From Candidatus Magnetocorallium paracelense (GTDB lineage Bacteria; Nitrospirota; Thermodesulfovibrionia; Thermodesulfovibrionales; Magnetobacteriaceae), in assembly GCA_029001845.1 (NCBI GenBank), contig JAREWP010000040.1:1-44871 (forward strand): DNA of 44,871 nt. Reading direction: 5' to 3'. A model generated the notes under the pieces. That model saw nothing but the letters and a program-made list of their open reading frames with translations. It made no database searches and was not told the DNA's origin. Below are positions 31,022-37,568 of this stretch, piece after piece; the stretch's first letter is position 1; each line of letters begins with the position of its first letter. Made by a program: the position numbers and the translations under genes.

Positions 31022-31822
31022 ATGAAAAAGGCACTTAATCTGTTAATTATTTTAGCTGTATTGTTTGTTACATTAGGTTCTGCTTATGCTGAGACAGTAA
31101 ACCTGTGGTTTCCTCCCGGCTGGAAAGCCAAAGGAGCCAAAGCCAGAGTCATCTCAAAAGCCCTTGCCGAACAGTCCGGGATAAATATTAAACCAAGAAT
31201 CGCAAAGAGCTATCCTGAAATACTGAAAGCATTCGATTCCGGCCAACCTTCACTGGTTTATGTAGGTTCTTTTGTACAGGCGATAATTAAAGCCAGAGGG
31301 CTTGGCACTCCCCTTGTACAGAGCATTAACGGTAAAGAGCTCTATTCCGGGATTATGGTATACCCGAAAGGTGAGGACCCTGAAGCCATACTCAAGAATA
31401 CTCCCGAACAGATAGCCTTCACGATAGGTGCTTCATCGGGCGAGTCCAGTGCAAAAGCAGCGACTTCGGGAAAAGCATCGATTGGTGTCGCCAATCATGG
31501 AGCCGCATCCGGTGCAGTAAAGGCAGGCAAAGCCAAAGCCGCTGTTGTAAAAAACTGGTGGTGGGAAGCAAATAAGGCTAAGTTCCCGACCCTTGCAACA
31601 TACAAAGTTCCCGGTGTTTCCATAGAGAAAAATCCGGATAATGTGCTGACAGCATCGAAGTCTCTTGGTACGGATACAGTGAGTAAAGTGAAAAGCGCCG
31701 CTCTTCAGTTAAAAGACGCCTTTGGCGCAACCGGTGTAGAAGAATTCGACGCCTCAAAAATAGATTTTTCCATAGAACTGATGAAAAAAGGAAATATAGA
31801 TCCATTGACTTACTCCTGGTAA
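31022..31822 (+). CDS. Periplasmic substrate-binding protein, PhnD-like
   Basis: This 266-residue secreted protein has a signal peptide (about 1-22, ending SAYA) and a type II periplasmic-binding-protein fold. KALAEQSGINIKPRIAKSYP and SGQPSLVYVGSFVQAI resemble the first lobe of PhnD/NMT1-like proteins. VANHGAASGAVKAGKAKAAV resembles the second, hinge-crossing region. The ligand is unknown. There are no ABC permease or ATPase genes nearby. A chemoreceptor follows 127 bases downstream, so this protein probably presents its ligand to that receptor. The ATG at 31022 is preferred over 31007 because GGAGG lies 8 bases before it. Confidence 0.8.
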   Translation: MKKALNLLIILAVLFVTLGSAYAETVNLWFPPGWKAKGAKARVISKALAEQSGINIKPRIAKSYPEILKAFDSGQPSLVYVGSFVQAIIKARGLGTPLVQSINGKELYSGIMVYPKGEDPEAILKNTPEQIAFTIGASSGESSAKAATSGKASIGVANHGAASGAVKAGKAKAAVVKNWWWEANKAKFPTLATYKVPGVSIEKNPDNVLTASKSLGTDTVSKVKSAALQLKDAFGATGVEEFDASKIDFSIELMKKGNIDPLTYSW

Positions 31823-31883
31823 AACAGAAGCTCAACGGGAAATTGTGTTTCAGGAATCTCATGCATATTTTGGTTGAACCTGT

Positions 31884-31919
31884 AATCAAAGGTCAGGCCT
31901 CTTTGCCTGTCCTTTGATT
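31884..31919. promoter_or_regulatory. Intercistronic hairpin between binding protein and chemoreceptor
   Basis: AATCAAAGG pairs with CCTTTGATT, and CAGGC pairs with GCCTG after one mismatch, leaving a 6-base loop. No T-run follows, so strong termination is unlikely. It may stabilise the upstream message, or partly terminate, so that more binding protein than receptor is made. Confidence 0.5.
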
Positions 31920-31949
31920 TACAAAGCCCTTCCCAAAAGGAGTCTCATC

Positions 31950-33536
31950 ATGTCAAATCCGTTTAAAAGCATAAGTATGAAAATCGCCACAGGAATCATT
32001 GTTCCGATTCTGGTTGTCTTCGGGCTCATGGCAGTCATATCCAATAGTATGCTCACCATACAGATGGAAAAACTTTTTACCGAGCATTTGCTCCCCATGT
32101 TACATGATCAATTAGGGGAAATGGAAACGACTGTCGGAAAGATGTTAGCACATCAGGCTCAGGAAAACGCTACATACCAAAGGGAGTTGTTTGAAAGCCA
32201 GATTACAAGTTACGCTGCCGCAATCGCGGAGGCATCTCTGCCTCTTGTAGAAGCATTCGACTACGATGCCGTGAAAGAGCTGGTTTCCAAGCGGCTTAAA
32301 CAAAATCCGGATATAGCCAAAATTATTGTTTATACACAAAAGGATCTTTCTGAAAAAACCGAAGAAGGTCTAGCGCCGGAAGAGACCATTAAGGCTGTTC
32401 ACGAATCTGCTTCTGACTTTGCATACGCCAAAGTCGAGGTATATGCAAAGCTCGATTCATTAATCGAGTCGGCGGACAGGGACGAAAAACTTTCTGAAAG
32501 TGTTGTTAACGGCATGAAGGACGTCAAGAAGACAGTATCCGACAATATGCGTCTGACCTCGGTAGACCTGAAAAACAAGATGATAAAAAACATTAGCACC
32601 CGCCTTGGTATGATCTCAACATTTATTATCATACTTCTTGGTCTCGGAATTGTACTGCTTATGCGAAAACTGGTTGTGAGCCCGGTGAAAAATATGGCGA
32701 AAATGCTGGAACGGATGGTGGAAGGCGAAATAACGCTGCGATTTAAAGATATTACAAGAAAAGACGAATTCGGCGAACTCATGAAATCCGTAAATATGAT
32801 GAGCGATAATCTGTGCTCTTTTTCGAACTCCATAAAGGATGTCGCGAAAAACGTCGTAATAAGCGCCAAGGAGTTAAACTCCGGCTCACAGGAAATGTCT
32901 GACGGTGCTTCTCAACAATCATCTGCCATAGAGGAGACTTCATCGTCTATGGAGCAGATGGTTTCCAATATAAAAGGAACTTCGGAAAATGCTTCAAAAA
33001 CCGAAAAATTATCGTCAAAAGCCGCATCTGACGCAAGATCCGGCAGCGATGCCGTAAAAGAAGCTGTAATGGCGATGAAGGAAATTACAGGCAAGATTTC
33101 CATAATCGAAGATATTGCACGGCAGACGAATCTTTTGGCCCTGAATGCCGCCATTGAAGCAGCACGGGCAGGTGAGGCGGGCAAGGGATTTGCCGTTGTC
33201 GCCTCTGAAGTGAGAAAACTCGCGGAACGGAGCCAGACCGCTGCCGGTGAAATCAATATGCTGTCATCATCTACGATGCAGGTGGCCGAGAACGCAGGCT
33301 CCATGCTCGATAAACTTGTACCTGATATCATGAGTACTGCCGATCTTGTACAGACAATCAGCACGGCAAGTTCCGAACTCTACTCCGGCGCGGAACAGAT
33401 TAATAAAGCACTCCAGCAATTGGATAAGGTTATTCAGCATAATGCCTCTATATCCGAAGAGGTCTCTTCAACATCCAGGGAGTTGCTGTCACTGTCCGAT
33501 ACTCTCCTTGGCAGCTTGTCCGACCAGGAATGTTAG
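31950..33536 (+). CDS. Methyl-accepting chemotaxis protein
   Basis: This 528-residue chemoreceptor has a first membrane segment (about 9-34), a periplasmic part of about 170 residues, a second membrane segment (about 204-225), HAMP, and a methyl-accepting signalling domain. The CheA/CheW-binding tip is canonical ([20 protein letters not shown]). No CheR-docking pentapeptide ends the chain. AAAAGGAG lies before the ATG at 31950. The upstream gene for a PhnD-like binding protein suggests indirect ligand sensing. No che genes occur in the window. Confidence 0.92.
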   Translation: MSNPFKSISMKIATGIIVPILVVFGLMAVISNSMLTIQMEKLFTEHLLPMLHDQLGEMETTVGKMLAHQAQENATYQRELFESQITSYAAAIAEASLPLVEAFDYDAVKELVSKRLKQNPDIAKIIVYTQKDLSEKTEEGLAPEETIKAVHESASDFAYAKVEVYAKLDSLIESADRDEKLSESVVNGMKDVKKTVSDNMRLTSVDLKNKMIKNISTRLGMISTFIIILLGLGIVLLMRKLVVSPVKNMAKMLERMVEGEITLRFKDITRKDEFGELMKSVNMMSDNLCSFSNSIKDVAKNVVISAKELNSGSQEMSDGASQQSSAIEETSSSMEQMVSNIKGTSENASKTEKLSSKAASDARSGSDAVKEAVMAMKEITGKISIIEDIARQTNLLALNAAIEAARAGEAGKGFAVVASEVRKLAERSQTAAGEINMLSSSTMQVAENAGSMLDKLVPDIMSTADLVQTISTASSELYSGAEQINKALQQLDKVIQHNASISEEVSSTSRELLSLSDTLLGSLSDQEC

Positions 33537-34004
33537 TAATGAGAATATAGGTTTGTAATCTGCCGGGATTCATCGGAAAAGTGAATGGGATGACTCCCGC
33601 CTGGATTTTTAAAGAGGCAAATAGATTTCACGGTAGCTCCTTTTCCGTTTCTTATGTCTATAATGAATTGATGACTTAAAAGTAACACGATACGTCATTC
33701 CGATGAAAACCGGAATCCAAGGGTTCTTGAACAACAAATCATAAACCAATCCCTTATTCCGGACTCCACCCCATTAAGTAACTTCCACAAATCCGCAAAT
33801 CCTTGTCATTGGTGTCAAGTATTATTTTCCTGTCCCATTATACATTCTACAGTGCACGTAAATTCATGAAAAAAAAGCAAATATGTCAATATTTTTTTTG
33901 TGAGATGTGCTATAGTGTTTTTAACGTGAATTTATCATGTAAAAAAATCAAAACTCAATAACCTGAATATTCAATTCAGGCAGAGAAAATTAAGGAGGTA
34001 AGAA
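33537..34004. other. Intergenic region with probable promoter
   Basis: These 468 bases hold no supported gene. A CGTCATTCCGATGAAAACCG remnant at about 33692 resembles, inverted, the one near 30602. An extended -10 box lies at 33908-33916. Two similar 14-16 base stretches flank it (ACGTAAATTCATGA near 33856 and ACGTGAATTTATCATG near 33924) and could be regulator sites. A strong ribosome site (AAGGAGG) precedes the next gene. Confidence 0.5.
33908..33916 (+). promoter_or_regulatory. Extended -10 promoter element of the PSD-like gene
   Basis: TGCTATAGT fits an extended -10 box. It lies about 90 bases before the start codon at 34005. No clear -35 box is visible, as is usual for this promoter class. 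Confidence 0.35.
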
Positions 34005-35147
34005 ATGAAAACAGTCGTGTATTCCGGGAAAATTTTATTACTTACAATACTATTATTCGGATTAATTGCGCCTTTGAATCTTGATCTGGCGCAGGCCAAA
34101 GGAAAACAGTCCACAAACTACAGGCGTGTAATAACGAACCTTGAGAGTTTACTTAATGCAACGCCGGATTTTAAAAACGTGATTGAGGAGGTTTTAAGGT
34201 CACAAGACGGCAAATCATATTACTGGGACAAAAAGGACATTACCTATTTCGTTAATTTCTTCAAAGAGTGGCTTGTTTACAACCCTCCTCCCTGGGATGG
34301 TCCTAAATACATCCAGCCTTTTGATGAATTGGCAAACTCTGAGGGAGGTGCAATTCTTTTTAACAACAACATCTTCAGTTCCTGGTTTATTGATTTTCTC
34401 GATGCCAGAGGAGAGTATTTGAGTACTGAGAAGTCATTAGAGGGTGGGATTTTAGAGGATTGGAACAGTTTCCCTGCCGTTCAAATGGACACTTTTAAAC
34501 CGCCTTACGGACAAAAAAAATACCGTTCTTTTATCGACATCTTTTTACGTGTCCCAAAGAAACCATATACCTTTGCAGATGGAGATGATGTAATGGTTTC
34601 TCCGGCCAGCGGCAAGATACACCAAATTTATACAAAAGACCTGAACAGCAATTTTAAAGTAAAGCGAGACGTTATAAATATCCGTCAGGCGTTAAACAAT
34701 AGCCCGATTGCAAATAAGTTCATCGGCGGTAAGATTGTGGATATTCTTTTGTGGTTTACTGACTACCATTACTTTCACGCTCCCATTGGCGGCGAAATTG
34801 TCGAAATCGGAGAATACGCCGGCTCATACAACTACAATTTTCAGGATGTCAATTGGTACAAGGAGCTTGCAAAGCACAAACGGACTTGTTATATCATTAA
34901 ATCTGAAAAATTTGGCTATGTCACCATGATACCTGTGGGTTTCTGGGGTGTAGGTTCCATAATAACCAAGGTAAAAGCAGGCGATATAATTAAGAAAGGC
35001 GATCTTCTGGGGCGCTTCGGCTACGGCGGTTCTTCAATTCTCCTGATTTTTGAACCCAATAAAATTGAATTCACCATAGATGGCATAGCAACCGATTGGG
35101 AGCTGGTAAAACCCGGCACAAGAATCGGCATAGCACCGAATAATTAA
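34005..35147 (+). CDS. Secreted phosphatidylserine-decarboxylase-like protein
   Basis: This 380-residue protein has a signal peptide (about 1-31, LAQAKG) and a phosphatidylserine decarboxylase fold in its second half. VMVSPASGKIHQIY (197-210) corresponds to the usual SPADG motif, FTDYHYFHAPIGGEI (251-265) keeps both conserved His, and GYGGSSILLIFE (339-350) corresponds to the LGST self-cleavage site that forms the pyruvoyl group. Two points are odd. The Asp of SPADG, part of the self-cleavage triad, is Ser202. The chain also appears to be exported, whereas most such enzymes face the cytoplasm. It may cleave differently or be a non-cleaving relative. AAGGAGG lies 8 bases before the ATG. Confidence 0.8.
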   Translation: MKTVVYSGKILLLTILLFGLIAPLNLDLAQAKGKQSTNYRRVITNLESLLNATPDFKNVIEEVLRSQDGKSYYWDKKDITYFVNFFKEWLVYNPPPWDGPKYIQPFDELANSEGGAILFNNNIFSSWFIDFLDARGEYLSTEKSLEGGILEDWNSFPAVQMDTFKPPYGQKKYRSFIDIFLRVPKKPYTFADGDDVMVSPASGKIHQIYTKDLNSNFKVKRDVINIRQALNNSPIANKFIGGKIVDILLWFTDYHYFHAPIGGEIVEIGEYAGSYNYNFQDVNWYKELAKHKRTCYIIKSEKFGYVTMIPVGFWGVGSIITKVKAGDIIKKGDLLGRFGYGGSSILLIFEPNKIEFTIDGIATDWELVKPGTRIGIAPNN

Positions 35148-35190
35148 TCGTTTTATCTTGATGTTAAGGAATTTCAAAATAATAACGAAC

Positions 35191-35219
35191 CCTAGGACAG
35201 GCGGGACGCCTGTCCTAGG
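35191..35219. repeat. Perfect hairpin, CCTAGGACAGGCG arms
   Basis: Thirteen-base perfect arms (CCTAGGACAGGCG and CGCCTGTCCTAGG) flank a 3-base loop. It starts 43 bases after the PSD-like stop codon. There is no T-run, so it looks more like a REP element than a standard terminator, although it could protect the message end. Confidence 0.7.
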
Positions 35220-35240
35220 TGCAGAAATTTTTCTATGTTA

Positions 35241-35312
35241 GTAGCCGCAGGCTTTAGCCTGCGCGAACCGTTGGTCAGCCAAACCCGGTCGCAGGCTGAA
35301 GCCTGAGGCTAC
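35241..35312. repeat. GTAGCCGCAGG inverted-repeat element, copy 1
   Basis: The ends GTAGCCGCAGGCTTTAGCCT and the complement of AGGCTGAAGCCTGAGGCTAC form an imperfect inverted repeat. The middle, GCGAACCGTTGGTCAGCC, is found inverted in the second copy at 40659-40742. It is about 72 bases long and non-coding. Confidence 0.7.
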
Positions 35313-35410
35313 ATTTGAAGACATCCGCCGAAGACGTTAACTTGACCTTTTCAACATAATGAAAGCGTTTCTTTTCAGCAGAAACCCAAAGTCCCTTTCT
35401 TCTTTTCACT

Positions 35411-35563
35411 CTTTAACTAAAAACAGCATTCAGCTGTCAGTCCTCTGTTTTCAACGTTTTGCATAATACCGGCATATCACTTTTAGGTGAGTGCTCTTTT
35501 TAACGTAACACTTTGATTTTTCTTAGCTGACTGCTGATAGCTGACCACTTTTTTTAGTTTAAG
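35411..35563. repeat. AACAGC MITE-like element, diverged copy
   Basis: The ends CTTTAACTAAAAACAGCATT and the complement of its right end (GACCACTTTTTTTAGTTTAAG region) match the family. The centre has degraded, with only a weak TCACTTTTAGGTGAG hairpin left. The orientation is as at 30788-30939. Confidence 0.6.
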
Positions 35564-35662
35564 TGAATTCTATTGGATGAAGAATAGAATTTGCATGTGC
35601 TATTTCCTTGAAATTTCTAACTTATACTTTGAAGTTTCAAGGAAATGATTGTATAATAAAAG

Positions 35663-36805
35663 ATGTCACATATAATTGAAAGAAAGATCGATATATCGAG
35701 GGTCAGAGAGCTTGTCAGGATATTTCCGGTGACTGCTATTCTTGGGCCCAGACAGTGCGGTAAGACCTTTTTGGCCGGTGTGTTGGGGTACGATCATTAT
35801 TTTGATCTTGAAAACCCCAGGGATTTAGCGAGACTGGATCAGCCGCAATTAGCCCTTGAGGGGCTTGACGGGGTGGTTGTGATCGATGAGATTCAACGTA
35901 AACCCGATTTATTTCCATTAATCAGGTATCTGGTCGATAAGAGCGAGAAATTGAATTTTCTTATTCTGGGCAGTGCTTCGAGAGATTTAATCAGGCAGTC
36001 CTCAGAATCGCTTGCCGGGAGGATCGGTTATTATTCATTAGGCGGATTCAGACCGGCCGATATAGGCAAAGAGAATGTGAGGAAATTGTGGGTTCGCGGA
36101 GGTCTTCCCAGGGCGTATCTGGCAGGTAACGACAGGGAGAGTTTTCTCTGGATTGAAAACTATATCAGTACATTCCTTGAGAGAGATATACCGCAGTTGG
36201 GAATATCCATTCCTGCAAGTAGTCTGAGGAAATTCTGGACGATGCTTAGCCATTATCACGGTCAGGTTCTCAATTACTCTGAACTTGGCCGCTCCTTCGG
36301 CATATCCGATGTAACCGTTAGGAGATATATCGATATTCTGGAAGGAACTTTCATGGTGACTTTGCTTCAGCCGTGGTACGTAAATATCGGAAAACGCCTG
36401 GTCAAGAGACCGAAGCTCTATATAAGGGATAGTGGAATATTTCATTCGCTTATGTCTGTCAATAATTAGGAGCAGCTTAGCTTCCATAACAAGCTTGGGG
36501 CGTCATGGGAAGCTTTCGCCCTTGAATGTGTTTTGCAAAGCTTGGAGATAAGAAGACAGGATGCATACTTTTACAGCACCCATACAGGGGGTGAGCTCGA
36601 TCTGTTTTGGAGGAGCAGGGGAGAAAATTGGGGAGTGGAATTTAAGTACAGCGACGCTCCGGGAATGACTAAGTCGATGAATGTGGTAATTGAAGATCTC
36701 AAACTTTCGCATCTATGGGTAGTGTATCCGGGAAAAGATAATTACCGATTATCGGACCGGATAAGTGTCAAATCTATTATGGATATAGGAGATAAGTGGG
36801 AATAG
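35663..36805 (+). pseudogene. AAA_14/DUF4143 ATPase gene interrupted by an in-frame TAG
   Basis: The first part (35663-36469, 268 codons) encodes an ATPase with Walker A LGPRQCGKTFLA and Walker B VVVIDEIQRKPD. The usual DUF4143 region follows (WVRGGLPRAYLA, then ERDIPQLGISIPA and KLYIRDSGIFHSLM). A TAG at 36467-36469 then stops it. The same frame continues with HNKLGASWEAFALECVLQ and VEFKYSD to 36805, which is exactly the normal C-terminal part of the family, where a REase-like fold sits. Only one codon is wrong, so this is either a young nonsense mutation or a sequencing error. Many other genes here end in TAG, arguing against recoding. The surrounding region is full of repeats. Confidence 0.85.
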
Positions 36806-36878
36806 CTGCTTACATAGTATTACAGGTCGAACGTAATTATTCAGCGAAGAGCATTAATCGACATATCTGCTTGGGTGG

Positions 36879-36902
36879 CATGGACAAACTTGTTTGTCCA
36901 TG
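36879..36902. repeat. Perfect palindromic hairpin
   Basis: CATGGACAAAC and GTTTGTCCATG form an 11-bp perfect stem around a 2-base centre, 74 bases after the interrupted ATPase gene. No T-run follows. It could be a protein-binding palindrome or a REP-type remnant. Confidence 0.6.
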
Positions 36903-36950
36903 TAACGGTCTCTGTATATCGAAAGCAAAACGAACAGGTCTAAATAAAAT

Positions 36951-37042
36951 ATACTCACCTGCCAGGTGATGTTTATTCTTAGCATAATGCAAAGTATTTC
37001 CTTAGCTGAAGGCTGACAGCTGATAGCTGACTGCCGTTTTAA
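36951..37042. repeat. AACAGC MITE-like element, truncated copy
   Basis: This has the central TCACCTGCCAGGTGA hairpin, the TTAGCATAATGC motif and one outer end (GACAGCTGATAGCTGACTGC). The other outer end is missing. It abuts the stop codon of the com-like gene at 37044-37046. Confidence 0.65.
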
Positions 37043-37043
37043 G

Positions 37044-37172
37044 TTAATTGCGAGCAGTCTCGATTTTTTGTATGTATCCGCACTTTGGGCATTTTATCTC
37101 AATTCTCTTAATTGTCCCCTTCATGAGAAGGCGGTTGCATTTCTTACACCTGATTTCTTTCATTTGATCCAT
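37044..37172 (-). CDS. com: Com-like zinc-finger protein (Mu Com family)
   Basis: This 42-residue protein, MDQMKEIRCKKCNRLLMKGT and then 22 more residues, contains two CxxC pairs (C9, C12 and C28, C31) fitting one zinc site. The sequence resembles phage Mu Com (IRCKxCNxLL, then IEIKCPxCG), which binds mom mRNA and frees its translation start. No mom modification gene or phage gene is near, so this is an orphan, probably a phage remnant or a captured regulator. Translation could also start at the second Met (37163). It lies between two MITE-like copies. Confidence 0.7.
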   Translation of the reverse strand: MDQMKEIRCKKCNRLLMKGTIKRIEIKCPKCGYIQKIETARN

Positions 37173-37275
37173 TTGTAATTATAATAGTATGTTTTCATGT
37201 TTTAGCAGCTTAACTTCACATAAAAAAACCAGATTCATCTTCTATCTATCCCCCTAAGAGGTGTTTTCATGGCGA

Positions 37276-37437
37276 ATTATCCTAAACACAGCAGTCAGCT
37301 ATCAGCGGTCAGCCTTCAGTTAAGGAAAGAATTAATGTTATGCCAATAAAAAGCTTCACCTTATGGGTGAATCTGTTTTGAAACATAAAATGTTGCAATG
37401 AAAGAGCTGACAGCTAAATGCTGTTTTTAAGGATTAT
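37276..37437. mobile_element. AACAGC MITE-like element, complete copy
   Basis: The ends ATTATCCTAAACACAGCAGT and the complement of its right end match the family. The centre TTCACCTTATGGGTGAA and the GTTATGCCAATAA motif are conserved with 26444-26592, in the same orientation. It is about 160 bases long and non-coding. Confidence 0.8.
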
Positions 37438-37568
37438 AAACCCGCCTCACATTGGGGGATTCGAAATCCTCTTGTTTTTAACTTTTTGTCCTCGCAGGAC
37501 TATGTTTAATGTAATCAGCAGTACTCTGATTAGTCATTGTAATACAGCATAAGTTAATTTACATGGTT

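Larger units (their letters stand above)
35148..35662. other. Intergenic repeat-rich region
   Basis: These 515 bases contain a perfect 13-bp hairpin (35191-35219), a GTAGCCGCAGG repeat (35241-35312) and a diverged MITE-like copy (35411-35563). No gene is supported. The last 100 bases lead to the interrupted ATPase gene without a clear ribosome site. Confidence 0.6.
36806..37568. other. Accessory intergenic region with repeats and a com-like gene
   Basis: The only gene I can support between the interrupted ATPase and the FeoAB fusion is the 42-residue com-like gene. The rest holds a CATGGACAAAC hairpin (36879-36902), a partial MITE-like copy (36951-37042) and a complete one (37276-37437). The remaining bases are AT-rich without clear signals. 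Confidence 0.6.

Noticed and set aside
31022-31822. Phosphonate ABC transporter component
   Set aside because: No permease or ATPase genes accompany it; a chemoreceptor does.
35191-35219. Perfect hairpin as intrinsic terminator of the PSD-like gene
   Set aside because: There is no T-run after the stem on either strand, so it was listed as a repeat instead.
36467-36469. TAG as a pyrrolysine or other recoded codon
   Set aside because: Other genes in the window use TAG as their ordinary stop, and no recoding hairpin was evident, so a nonsense mutation or sequencing error is simpler.
26444-37437. Repeats as a CRISPR array
   Set aside because: Copies are about 150 bases long, widely and unevenly spaced, occur in both orientations and have inverted ends. 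There are no regular spacers and no cas genes.
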